Shown here in pieces: positions 23,897-36,900 of a DNA stretch of 64,000 bases. The notes below the pieces were generated by a model. The model was not told where the DNA came from. It saw only the letters and a list, made by a program, of their open reading frames with translations, and searched no databases. Every line of letters begins with the position of its first letter. Within the stretch, counting starts at the first letter, position 1. The translations under genes were made by a program, and so were the position numbers. This DNA comes from Arenicola marina (taxonomy: Eukaryota > Annelida > Polychaeta > Arenicolidae). The DNA is taken from contig OZ025255.1 of NCBI GenBank assembly GCA_964019135.1, positions 186,001-250,000 on the forward strand, written 5' to 3'.

Positions 23897-24855
23897 TAAG
23901 TCTAGGTCTAGTGATAAAGGCAATAAATAAGAGCTTTTCCATCAGAGGAATGTTCTTGGACTGTGCTGTGCCGAGCCAGTCAAACGTCAGTCTGTACAGC
24001 TCATCGTACAATCATTTTCCTAAGCTTTTCCACTTATCCATAATAGCATCAGCATTCAGTCTAACAAACCTGTTATGCTGATTACATTTTTTTTGGATCT
24101 GTATCATCAATTTGCAGCGACACGCTGCTCCAACATCTTGCATCTTGCTTGCATCTTGCAGCCGTTGTGTATGTATATACAAAAGGTGTGAATAACAATG
24201 ACGCGCTTTTAAACGTCTGCTTCTTAAACAACCAGTCAGATTAGGGCAATGTGTTGTTTGTTCAGAGCTAATTGGGTTGAACGCCATGCCATGCCACGCC
24301 GCCATGTAGTATAACAAGCCGAAATGTCGGTCGTAAGTCGCGTTAGCGTGGGAGTCATATAATAAAGGGGCTTTAACATGTAAAAGTGTTCTGTGCACAG
24401 CGAAAAAGACCAGATAACAGGGAGAGTCGTATAATGCAGGGATCACTGTGCCAGAACTTTGCATACTGGATATAATTAAAAGTTGATGGTTGTGTCACCT
24501 AATTGCCTAGCTATGCGTGCCATTTCATGATCACTATATATTGATACATGAGTATATGATGCAAAGAAGGTGCCTGGCTCACAAAATGTGGTAAGGCTTA
24601 CAAGCGCCAAACATTTTACTTGGAATGTTGTATGCAAATTGAACCAAAGAAGCAAGGAGATAATGAAAATAAAATTGCCTAACGCCCTGCTAACTCACGC
24701 TATTGTCATGTTATCCACAAACATTTACAATTATGTTGCAAAGGTACTATATTGCTTGCCAAATAATACATGACAAATGTATGAAAGTGAGTATGTTAAT
24801 GAGCACAATGAACCCTAGCGTGAGGTTAAGTTACAACTTTCTTCATGCCTTTCAG
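23897..24855. other. Unique region upstream of WDR41
   Basis: About 960 bp without a supported gene. Probably part of the first (5'UTR) intron or the promoter region of WDR41, because the start-codon exon appears to begin at a splice acceptor at its right end. No convincing TATA box or CpG-rich promoter is visible. An AATAAA at 24361-24366 has no gene to serve. Confidence 0.5.
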
Positions 24856-24870
24856 CGGATCAGCTGAGGA
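24840..24870 (+). promoter_or_regulatory. WDR41: Splice acceptor and 5'UTR before the WDR41 start codon
   Basis: A pyrimidine-rich stretch ending in CCTTTCAG at 24855 is followed by 15 nt of leader and then ATG at 24871. An in-frame TGA lies at 24865-24867, directly upstream of the ATG, which fixes this ATG as the first available start. It implies that at least one untranslated exon lies further upstream, possibly beyond the 44-bp array. Confidence 0.6.
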
Positions 24871-24933
24871 ATGTTTAAACTGTGGAAGGGTTCACCACAG
24901 TCCAAGTCAAAAAAGATAGGAGCAAAAGATGAG
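24871..24933 (+). CDS. WDR41: WDR41 coding exon 1
   Basis: Encodes residues 1-21, starting MFKLWKGSPQSKSKK, and ends in phase 0 before donor GTGACA. Human WDR41 starts with a similarly short basic leader (MLRWLIGGG from memory) before the first blade. An in-frame stop lies two codons upstream and an acceptor 15 nt upstream. It is the least certain exon because the leader is poorly conserved, but length, phase and position fit. Confidence 0.75.
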
Positions 24934-27900
24934 GTGACATTACAAACCTGCTGCATCATTTGTACTGTATCTATTTAGTCTAGTGTGTTAGTAATGTACC
25001 AGTAATCATATTTTCATTTTGTATCTTACAGTGAATATATTAGATTATCTAGAAGTAAAAATGTATTGGTTCTAATAAATATAGATTTTATTATTTATTT
25101 TATTATTATATATTGCTATTTATGTATATCCTCACTATATATAGAGTGATATTTCAGTTGTTTGGGTTTAGTTTACTACATATGCTAATGTTCTGTTTTG
25201 CTCGGGATTGCAGAATTACATGCTGTTTTTTTATATTTCAGAAGTCTGTTCAAAACATTGACGATGATCAGCCATGTAATCCGTTCACTGAGATACAAAT
25301 CTTCTCCCATCATTCTAATATTGTCCGCCACCTTCTAAGGATAGACGCAACAAGGTTTGTCAGTCTCTAATCTGATGACTTCTCACATGGAAAGACATAT
25401 ACGCGTTAAAACCATGAACGACCTCCAGGTTCATACTGTGGGTAAGAGGCCCATCCAACCGTTGGTCTGGGCTAAGGGTAAGAGGCCCATCCAACCGTTG
25501 GTCTGGGCTGGTGGTAAGAGGCCCATCCAACCGTTGGTCTGGGCTGAGGGTAAGAGGCCCATCCAACCTTGGGTCTGGGCTGGTGGTAAGAGGCCCATCC
25601 AACCGTTGGTCTGGGCTGAGGGTAAGAGGCCCATCCAACCGTTGGTCTGGGCTGGTGGTAAGAGGCCCATCCAACCGTTGGTCTGGGCTGAGGGTAAGAG
25701 GTCCATCCAACCTTGGGTGTAGGCTGAGGGTAAGAGGCCCATCCAACCGTTGGTCTGGGCTAAGGGTAAGAGGCCCATCCAACCTTGGGTCTGGGCTGAG
25801 GGTAAGGGGCCCATCCAACCTTGGCTCTGGGCTGTGGGTTAGAGGCCCATCTAACTTGGGTCTAGGCTGAGGGTAAGGGGCCCATCCAACCGTTGGTCTG
25901 GGCTGAGGGTAAGGGGCCCATCCAACCTTGGGTCTGGACTGTGGGTAAGAGGCCCATTCAATCGTGGGTCTGGGCTGAGGGTAAGAGGCCCATCCAACCG
26001 TTGGTCTGGGCTGTGGGTAAGAGGCCCATCCAACCTTGGGTCTGCGTCTGAGGCCCATCCACTGTACATTTGATTGTTGGAAGACGTTGTAGCTGGCAAA
26101 AGTTATCAATAACATTACATTCATAGACATTGTAACTGTTACTGTGAATATTGTTATTGGTAATAATACTTGTATGTACTTTGCCATTGTAGTCGTCCTT
26201 AGAGCCGTTGTATGTGCTGTATCTCTGCATGACGTGCCTGTGTTACAGGTGCGTGTCCGCGGGCGATGACGGCATTCTGGTCCTGTGGGATGTGGAGGTG
26301 GGTTACCTCTGTGCTGGAGAGGAGAACACTGCCAGCGAGGCTTTAGTCCGGGATTGGTGTCGTTAACTTGAGATCGATAAAAGCAGTGACAACAATCTCC
26401 CACGGAACGAGTGGGAAAAACTATTATTTAATTGTCTAATTGCAATTACGATTTAGAATACTCTTTCTCTCTCGCAAAGATATACTAATCGGACGCGGAT
26501 CTCGTGGGGGGAGGGGGGGGGGGGTCAGGGGGTCTGGACCGCCCCCCTTCCTTTTTTGTAGTAAACCCCTTTTGTAAACCCCTGTTTTAAGCCAATGTCC
26601 CCCCCCCCCACCCCCCCCCGCCCCGTCGTAAAATTGTGAAAGCGGGCCTCCTCAAAATGCTGGATCCGCGCAATGCTTGTAGCAAGACGCGTTCTGGTCG
26701 AACCGGTTGGTAGTAACAAGGACAATGCTATTACACACTGTCCTTGGTAGTAGTGCAATCCGTGACGCTGTTATATCCCCCACCGCCACCATGATGCTAC
26801 TCGCTAACGACCGACCAACATAGCTACATCGTGTAGAGATCTCATTACTGATTCCTTAACTCATATAAGCAAACGTTCATTTATTGTAAGGTTATCCCCA
26901 AGCACATTAAACTTGCAATAGTTTTACTTGTGCAAGATAACTGCATTGGAAAGAGAACAGACTATTCCTGGATTGCCCAAAGGCATGTGATACTGTGGAC
27001 CATGATTTATTGTTTCAAAAAAACAAGAGACCTGACCTGTCATGAGGGGACTTGCATTAAGTTGGTGACTAAAAGTTGTAGTTTATAATAATGCATCTTC
27101 CAGGAGATCCCGAATCGTGGCCCTCGCGGTTCCGTGCTAGGACCGCCTCTATGTCGGTTCCGTGTTAGGACCGCCTCTATGTCGGTTCCGTGCTAGGACC
27201 GCCTCTATGTCGGTTCCGTGCTAGGACCGCCTCTATGTCGGTTCCGTGCTAGGACCGCCTCTATGTCGGTTCCGTGCTAGGATCGCCTCTATGTCGGTTC
27301 CGTGCTAGGACCGCCTCTATGTCGGTTCCGTGCTAGGACCGCCTCTATGTCGGTTCCGTGCTAGGACCGCCTCTATGTCGGTTCCGTGCTAGGACCGCCT
27401 CTATGTCGGTTCCGTGCTAGGACCGCCTCTATGTCGGTTCCGTGCTAGGACCGCCTCTATGTCGGTTCCGTGCTAGGACCGCCTCTATGTCGGTTCCGTG
27501 CTAGGACCGCCTCTATGTCGGTTCTACATCAGTGAATATTATCAAATACTTGTTTGGAATGTCTTCACATCTGGTAATATCTTCACATCTCGTAAGGACA
27601 TAAATAGACGTACGCGGGATCACCGTGGCATTGCCTGGCTGTTTATCTGACTCCATTCTCATTGGACGAAATTGTGTTCTTACAGAACGGGCGTCGGTTG
27701 TTTGTGCTGGAGGGCCACAGTCGTCCAGTCACGTGCTGCTGTGTCATCTCCCCGCCAGATGGCGACACCATCGTGGTCAGCGCCGCCTCCGACAAACACA
27801 TATGTGTATCCTTCAATGTTCACGTCATGCTTCTGAATTATATGGGCATATTACAATAGTAAAGCTGCTCATACAGACTGCATTCATTGTGAATTTCCAA

Positions 27901-30900
27901 AAATGTTGGAGAAATGTGTAATTATCTGACTGTAAATGTGTTTTATTCACAAAATATATTGTATAAATAACGCATTATGTGCTGGTGAACTGTACCCAAT
28001 TTTGTAATACTCCACTTTACAGATGTAGGAACTGATAACTAATGTATCACAAGGAATATCTGTTCTGTGATAACTAAGTGTTTAATTGTCCTCCATGACC
28101 ACACATGATATGTGAACATGCGCCATTGTCCCTCTCCGTGTGGTGTATGTTATAACGTGGGGTGTAACGCGATGGCCTTCCTCAACTGTTGGCCTCAGCT
28201 GTGGAATGTTGACACTGGCTCTCTGCTGCGTACGTTGACCGTGCACAACAGTATCGTCCGGGTACGTTAACCAGGATCACAACGTTTGTATCTGTTCTGT
28301 GCTGCTGCGCCCACCGCAGTAATTTTACGGTACATTTAGGACGGCACATTGTTACTTGCAGTGTTTGGCCACTCTGGAGGTCACGTTGTTACTTGCAGTG
28401 TTTGGCCACTCTGGAGGTCACATTGTTACTTGCAGTGTTTGGCCACTCTGGAGGTCACATTGTTACTTGCAGTGTTTGGCCACTCTGGAGGACGGCACAT
28501 TGTTACTTGCAATGTTTGGCCACTCTGGAGGTCACGTTGTTACTTGTAGTGTTTGGCCACTCTGGAGGACGGCGCATTGTTACTTGCAGTGTTTGGCCAC
28601 TCTGGAGTTCACGTTGTTACTTGCAGTGTTTGGCCACTCTGGAGGTCACATTGTTACTTGCAGTGTTTGGCCACTCTGGAGGACGCCACATTGTTACTTG
28701 CAAGGTTTGGCCACTCTGTAGGACGGCACATTGTTACTTGCAGTGTTTGGCCACTCTGGAGGACGGCACGTTGTTACTTGCAGTGTTTGGCCACTCTGGA
28801 GGTCACGTTGTTACTTGCAGTGGTTGGCCACTCTGGAGGACGGCACGTTGTTACTTGCAGTGTTTGGCCACTCTGGAGGTCACGTTGTTGCAGTGTTTGG
28901 CCACTCTGGAGGTCACGTTGTTACTTGCAGTGGTTGGCCACTCTTGAGGACGGCACGTTGTTACTTGCAGTGTTTGGCCACTCTGGAGGTCACATTGTTA
29001 CTTGCAATGTCTGGCCACTCTGGAGGTCACATTGTTACTTGCAGTGTTTGGCCACTCTGGAGGACGCCACATTGTTACTTGCAGTGTTTGGCCACTCTGG
29101 AGGACGCCACATTGTTACTTGCAGTGTTTGGCCACTCTGGAGGTCACGTTGTTACTTGCAGTGTTTGACCACTCTGGAGGACGGCGCATTGTTACTTGCA
29201 GTGTTTGGCCACTCTGGAGGTCACGTTGTTACTTGCAGTGTTTGGCCACTCTGGAGGTCACGTTATTACTTGCAGTGTTTGGCCACTCTGGAGGTCACGT
29301 TGTTACTTGCAGTGGTTGGCCACTCTGGAGGACGGCACGTTGTTACTTGCAGTGTTTGGCCACTCTGGAGGTCACGTTGTTGCAGTGTTTGGCCACTCTG
29401 GAGGTCACGTTGTTACTTGCAGTGGTTGGCCACTCTTGAGGACGGCACGTTGTTACTTGCAGTGTTTGGCCACTCTGGAGGTCACATTGTTACTTGCAAT
29501 GTCTGGCCACTCTGGAGGTCACATTGTTACTTGCAGTCCTTGGCCACTCTGGAGGACGCAACATTGTTACTTGCAGTGTTTGGCCACTCTGTAGGACGGC
29601 ACATTGTTACTTGCAGTGTTTGGCCACTCTGGAGGTCACGTTGTTACTTGCAGTGTTTGGCCACTCTGGAGGTCGCGTTGTTACTTGCAGTGGTTGGCCA
29701 CTCTGGGGGACGGCACGTTGTTACTTGCAGTGTTTGGCCACTCTGGAGGACGCAACATTGTTACTTGCAGTGTTTGGCCACTCTGGAGGTCACGTTGTTA
29801 CTTGCAGTGGTTGCCACTCTGGAGGACGGCACGTTGTTTCTTACAGTGTTTGGCCACTCTGGAGGATGCCACATTGTTACATTCAGTGTTTGGCCACTCT
29901 GGAGGACGCCACATTGTTACTTGCAGTGTTTGGCCACTCTGGAGGACGGCACGTTGTTACTTGCAGTATTTGGCCACTCTGGAGGACGGCACGTTGTTAC
30001 TTGCAGTGTTTGGCCACTCTGGAGGTCACGTTGTTGCAGTGTTTGGCCACTCTGGAGGTCACGTTGTTACTTGCAGTGGTTGGCCACTCTTGAGGACGGC
30101 ACGTTGTTACTTGCAGTGTTTGGCCACTCTGGAGGTCACATTGTTACTTGCAATGTCTGGCCACTCTGGAGGTCACATTGTTACTTGCAGTGTTTGGCCA
30201 CTCTGGAGGACGCAACATTGTTACTTGCAGTGTTTGGCCACTCTGTAGGACGGCACATTGTTACTTGCAGTGTTTGGCCACTCTGGAGGTCACGTTGTTA
30301 CTTGCAGTGTTTGGCCACTCTGGAGGTCGCGTTGTTACTTGCAGTGGTTGGCCACTCTGGGGGACGGCACGTTGTTACTTGCAGTGTTTGGCCACTCTGG
30401 AGGTCACGTTGTTACTTGCAGTGTTTGGCCACTCTGGAGGACGCAACATTGTTACTTGCAGTGTTTGGCCACTCTGGAGGTCACGTTGTTACTTGCAGTG
30501 GTTGCCACTCTGGAGGACGGCACGTTGTTTCTTACAGTGTTTGGCCACTCTGGAGGATGCCACATTGTTACATTCAGTGTTTGGCCACTCTGGAGGACGC
30601 CACATTGTTACTTGCAGTGTTTGGCCACTCTGGAGGACGGCACGTTGTTACTTGCAGTGTTTGGCCACTCTGGAAGACGCCACGTTGTTACTTGAAGTGT
30701 TTGGCCACTCTGGAGGACGGCACGTTGTTACTTGCAGTATTTGGCCACTCTGGAGGACGGCACATTATTACTTGCAGTGTTTGGCCACTCTGGAGGTCAC
30801 GTTGTTACTTGCAGTGTTTGGCCACTCTGGAGGGCACGTTGTTGCTTGCAGTGTTTGGCCACTCTGGGGGACGCCACGTTGTTACTTGCAGTGTTTGGCC

Positions 30901-33900
30901 ACTCTAGAGGACGCCATGTTGTTACTTGCAGTGTTTGGCCACTCTGGAGGACGGCACGTTGTTACTTGCAGTGTTTGGCCACTCTGGAGGTCACGTTGTT
31001 ACTTGCAGTGTTTGGACACTCTGAAGGACGCCACGTTGTTACTTGCAGTGCTTGGCCGCTCTGGAGGACGGCACGTTGTTACTTGCAGTGTTTGGCCACT
31101 CTGGAGGTCACGTTTTTACTTGCAGTGTTTGGACACTCTGAAGGACGCCACGTTGTTACTTGCAGTGCTTGGCCGCTCTGGAGGACGGCACGTTGTTACT
31201 TGCAGTGTTTGGCCACTCTGGAGGACGGCACGTTGTTACTTGCAGTGTTTGGCCACTCTGAAGGACGCCACGTTGTTACTTGCAGTGCTTGGCCGCTCTG
31301 GAGGACGGCACGTTGTTACTTGCAGTGTTTGGCCATTCTGGAAGACGCCACGTTGTTATTTGCAGTGTTTGGCCACTCTGGGGGACGCCACGTTGTTACT
31401 TGCAGTGTTTGGCCACTCTGGAGGACGGCACGTTGTTACTTGCAGTGTTTGGCCACTCTGGAGGACGGCACGTTGTTACTTGCTGTGTTTGGCCACTCTG
31501 GAGGACGGCACGTTGTTACATGCAGTGTTTGGCCACTCTGAAGGACGGCACGTTGTTACTTGCAGTGTTTGGCCACTCTGGAGGACGGCACGTTTTGCTC
31601 AGCGGGAGAGAAGTTGTGTCGATGGAGTGCAGAAGGACACTTGCTACAGGAGTTTAATCGACCCGAAGAGGAAGGTAGGTCGCGGGTAGCACTGACTTCA
31701 CTCTCCGTCTAGCTCGCCAGTTTGTCTGCTCCCGGCTGATTGGTATACCCGTACGAAAAAGAGATACGACTTTCAACTGTATAACTGGAGTTAGTATTTG
31801 GTTGAAAGCTAGTTAGAATTCAGTTATTGTGTTTGCCTGCTCCCTGCTGATTGATATTGTGTTTGCCATGCAGATATCACACAGATGGTCGTCATCAGGG
31901 AAAATAAGATCATCGGAGTCGTAGATAAACAACTAGGTAGGCAGCTTCTGCTACGGTTCTTGTCTCCTAGAAAGGAACATTTGTAATTAGACTTACGATG
32001 CATGTAAGATATGAACGTTGGCTAATGTGGCTCTGTTCAAACTGACAGTCGCAGTTTGACGATGGCGGGTGGATCTGGAGTCACTCTATTACCCTGCATG
32101 CTATTGATATGCCTCGAGTGGTCGCTATGGGCTTCTTGTCCCAACATAACAGTAATATTGCTATTCTTGTGCTTCACATATTGACCTCAAGACCAGGTAC
32201 TCGAAAGTCGATATCACAAGGCAGTGATACAATACCTCACTGTACAAGGACTAGAAGGGTATGGTGATGGCGTAAAAACCTCTGGCCTATTACGCCATAA
32301 AAGTACGGACATTTGTACCTATGTTGAGATTAGAGATCGTAACACATTTTTTGTATTGAACGTTAGCAAGGTATCCGATACTGTTGAGCATTAATCAGGT
32401 GGAAAGAGCCGTTTGACCGGCTGTAACTCGTTGCTGTGTTGTACATGTTGTGGCTGGCTGGCGTGCCTACAGCGGTGTACACTCTGGAGGCCAGGGAAGA
32501 CGGGAACACCGAGCTACAGTTCTGCAGGAAGCTACCTTCCCACAGAGAGGCCATCAAATGTCTGATTAAAATAAGCGGTCTGTATCTATTAACACTTCAA
32601 CAGTTAGAAATACCGTTATCGTCTAATTATGTCGTTTTTTGTCGTAATCATTTGCTCAGTTATTTATGATTGCGAACATCCGTTATAATTATAAATTTTC
32701 CGCTATGAAAACACGTGTGGAATTTATTTTAGCTTTACTCAAATTCATTAATGCCGTTCACACTCCTTTTGGCCGATATCTTCCTGAATATTGGAGTAAT
32801 CACCGAGATATTTTCTAACTGGCTGCACTGAACTAAGACCCAACAGATTTAGACTTACTTTCCTCTCTTTGCTGATTGTTTCTTTCTGTGTTATCCAAAG
32901 AAATATTCCATATGATGAAGCTCCATTGACCACAAACGTCAGCCATTTAACAAACTAAAACAAGGACCGTGCGCGAAGCGTTGCCTGGCAATGGTTGCCA
33001 TTGGATGCAATTGAGACAATGGATACAGTACACGTCATAACAAGCGCGTGCTCCTCCTTTTAGCTTATTAAGAGGCAGACGTTTGTGGTCAATGGAGCTT
33101 CATCATATGGAATATTTCTTTGGATAACACAGAAAGAAATAATCAGCAAAGAGAGGAAAGTAAGTCTAAATCTGTTGGGGTTTAGTTCAGTGCAGCCAGT
33201 CAGAAAATATCTCGGTCATTGCTCCAATATTAACGAAGATATCGGCCAAAAGGAGTGTGAACGGCATTAATGAATTTGAGTATAGAACCGTAACAAACAT
33301 TGAACAACTTCTACCAATGCTACAGTATCCCCATGCGACGATGGTTTGTTTGTCTTCTGAACGTGATGTGTGCTACTGGTAGACGTGTGCTTCGCGAGCG
33401 GATCGCTAGATGGCGCCGTCATCCTGTGGTCGGCCCACGTGTTGGCTCCCAGTCGCTACTTCAATAACCAGGGGGACTACGCGGGGGAGGACAAGACCTA
33501 CCCCTTCAGCGTGCAGCACCTGCTCTCCGTGCAGGAGGTGAGTGGCAGTAGGCCAAGCCAGGCACTGAGCCTAGCCAGGCACTGAGCCAAGCCAGGCACT
33601 GAGCCTAGCCAGGCACTGAGCCAAGCCAGGCACTGAGCCTAGCCAGGCACTGAGCCAAGCCAGGCACTGAGCCTAGCCTGTCACTGAGGCTAGCCAGGCA
33701 CTGAGTCTAGCCAGGCACTCAGCCTAGCCAGGCACTCAGCCTAGCCAGACACTGAGCCTAGCCAGGCACTGAGTCTAGCCAGGCACTGAGCCTAGCCAGG
33801 CACTGAGCCTAGCCCGTCACTGTGCCTAGCCAGGCACTGAGCCTAGCCAGGCACTGAGCCAACCCAGGCACTGAGCCTAGCCAGGCACTGAGCCAAGCCA

Positions 33901-36900
33901 GGCACTGTGCTTAGCCAGACACTGAGCCTAGCCCGGCACTGAACCTAGCCAGACACTGAGCCTAGCCAGGCACTGAGCCTAGCCCCGCACTGAGCCTAGC
34001 CAGGCACTGAGCCTAGCCAGGCACTGAGCCTAGCCAGGCACTGAGCCTAGCCAGGCACTGAGCCTAGCCAGGCACTGAGCCTAGCCAGGCACTGAGCCTA
34101 GCCAGGCACTAAGCCTAGCCAGGCACTGAGCCAAGCCCGGCACTGAGCCTAGCCAGGCACTGAGCCTAGCCAGGCACTGAGCCTAGCCCCGCACTGAGCC
34201 TAGCCAGGCACTGAGCCTAGCCAGGCACTGAGCCTAGCCAGGCACTGAGCTTAGGCTGTCACTGAGCCTAGCCAGGCACTGAGCCTAGCCAGGCACTGAG
34301 CCTAGCCAGGCACTGAGCCTAGCCAGGCACTGAGCCTAGCCAGGCACTGAGCCTAGCCAGGCACTGAGCCTAGCCAGGCACTGGGCTGTTGAGCATTCAA
34401 CGGCTTGTGATACTCTTACTGTTTGACATTAGACATAAACCAGGCTTAATTATTTCAATATTAGCATCTGCCAGGCTTAATTATTTCGATATTGGTATAT
34501 ATTAGGCCTAATTATTTTAATATTAGCATATGCCAGGCTTAATTTATTCAATATTAAAATAAACCAGGCTTAATTATTTCAATATTAGCGTACAACATGC
34601 TTAATTATCACAATACTTACATACAAGCTTCATTATTATTTAAGATGTTTGTGCCCCACTGCCATGAGTTAGCGGCCTGTCCAGAATGACTGTATGTGTG
34701 TTGTAGAGATACCTGGTGGCCACGGTGGGCAGTGGATACTGTGTGTTTGACATGATCTCCGGCAAGATGATCGCAGAAAAAACTCGCGCACACTATTCTA
34801 AAATAATAAACATGGAGTTTGTTTATGAGGGGTAAGAATTCTTCAGTTTTTAGTCCCAGAAAAGAAGTGTGTATATTGTCTTGAATACCGAAGAATGAGG
34901 GCATATCTTCCTTACATAGTAAGCACTTGTGGTTTAACCTGATGGCCACCAATCGGGCGCTTCACATGTACTGCTACTGGGGTTAACATAAAGCTAACCT
35001 GTTCTAAAGCAGCATGTAGGTGTCATGTGAGCAGCAGAATACTAACTAGTAGTACTAGGCAGTGGGTGGTACAGCCACACAGACCGTACACACGGTGTAT
35101 ATCATGGCGGTACAGCCACACAGACCGTACACACGGTGTATGTCATGGCGGTACAGCCACACAGGCCGTACACACGGTGTATGTCATGGCGGTACAGCCA
35201 CACAGACCGTACACACGGTGTATGTCATGGCGGTACAGCCACACAGACCGTACACACGGTGTATGTCATGGCGGTACAGCCACACAGACCGTACACACGG
35301 TGTATGTCATGGCGGTACAGCCACACAGGCCGTACACACGGTGTATGTCATGGCGGTACAGCCACACAGACCGTACACACGGTGTATGTCATGGCGGTAC
35401 AGCCACACAGACCGTACACACGGTGTATGTCATGGCGGTACAGCCACACAGACCGTACACACGGTGTATGTCATGGCGGTACAGCCACACAGACCGTACA
35501 CACGGTGTATGTCATGGCGGTACAGCCACACAAACCGTACACACGGTGTATGTCATGGCGGTACAGCCACACAGACCGTACACACGGTGTATGTCATGGC
35601 GGTACAGCCACACCGGCCGTACACACGGTGTATGTCATGGCGGTACAGCCACACAGACCGTACACACGGTGTATGTCATGGCGGTACAGCCACACAGACC
35701 GTACACACGGTGTATGTCATGGCGGTACAGCCACACAGGCCGTACACACGGTGTATGTCATGGCGGTACAGCCACACAGACCGTACACACGGTGTATGTC
35801 ATGGCGGTACAGCCACACAAACCGTACACACGGTGTATGTCATGGCGGTACAGCCACACAGACCGTACACACAGTATATGTCATGGCGGTACAGCCACAC
35901 AGACCGTACACACTGTGTATGTCATGGCGGTACAGCCACACAGACCGTACACACGGTGTATGTCATGGCGGTACAGCCACACAGACCGTACACACGGTGT
36001 ATGTCATGGCGGTACAGCCACACAGGCCGTACACACGGTGTATGTCATGGCGGTACAGCCACACAGACCGTACACACGGTGTATGTCATGGCGGTACAGC
36101 CACACAGACCGTACACATGGTGTATGTCATGGCGGTACAGCCACACAGACCGTACACACGGTGTATGTCATGGCGGTACAGCCACACAGACCGTACACAC
36201 GGTGTATGTCATGGCGGTACAGCCACACACACCGTACACACGGTGTATGTCATGGCGGTACAGCCACACAGACCGTACACACGGTGTATGTCATGGCGGT
36301 ACAGCCACACAGACCGTACACACGGTGTATGTCATGGCGGTACAGCCACACAGGCCGTACACACGGTGTATGTCATGGCGGTACAGCCACACAGACCGTA
36401 CACACGGTGTATGTCATGGCGGTACAGCCACACAGACCGTACACACGGTGTATGTCATGGCGGTACAGCCACACAGGCCGTACACACGGTGTATGTCATG
36501 GCGGTACAGCCACACAGACCGTACACACGGTGTATGTCATGGCGGTACAGCCACACAGACCGTACACACGGTGTATGTCATGGCGGTACAGCCACACAGA
36601 CCGTACACACGGTGTATGTCATGGCGGTACAGCCACACAGACCGTACACACGGTGTATGTCATGGCGGTACAGCCACACAGACCGTACACACTGTGTATG
36701 TCATGGCGGTACAGCCACACAGACCGTACACACGGTGTATGTCATGGCGGTACAGCCACACAGACCGTACACACAGTATATGTCATGGCGGTACAGCCAC
36801 ACAGACCGTACACACAGTATATGTCATGGCGGTACAGCCACACAGACCTTACACACTGTGTATGTCATGGCGGTACAGCCACACAGACCGTACACACGGT

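Noticed and set aside
19483-24081. 1532-codon + strand open frame of the 44-bp array
   Set aside because: All three + frames are open because the unit lacks stops, so openness carries no evidence of coding. No promoter, splice context or homologous domain.
24361-24366. AATAAA as a poly(A) signal for an upstream gene
   Set aside because: No coding gene on the + strand ends before it; the sequence is AT-rich and such hexamers are expected by chance.
24570-24773. 67-codon + strand open frame upstream of WDR41
   Set aside because: Short, no recognisable motif, AT-rich codon use, and it sits in the predicted 5' intron or promoter region.
28553-30907. 784-codon + strand open frame in intron 5
   Set aside because: A by-product of the 37/40-bp unit. 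Only the last unit is shown to be coding, as the start of WDR41 exon 6 in one frame.
31605-31674. Exon 6 starting at the TTTTGCTCAG acceptor (31605)
   Set aside because: It would not fit the phase-0 end of exon 5, and it would remove the conserved CLATLEDGTFC strand. The acceptor at 31565 fits both.
32748-33270. Two matching 61-codon frames on opposite strands in intron 8
   Set aside because: They are the two arms of the same inverted repeat read outward-in. No initiation context or homologous domain.
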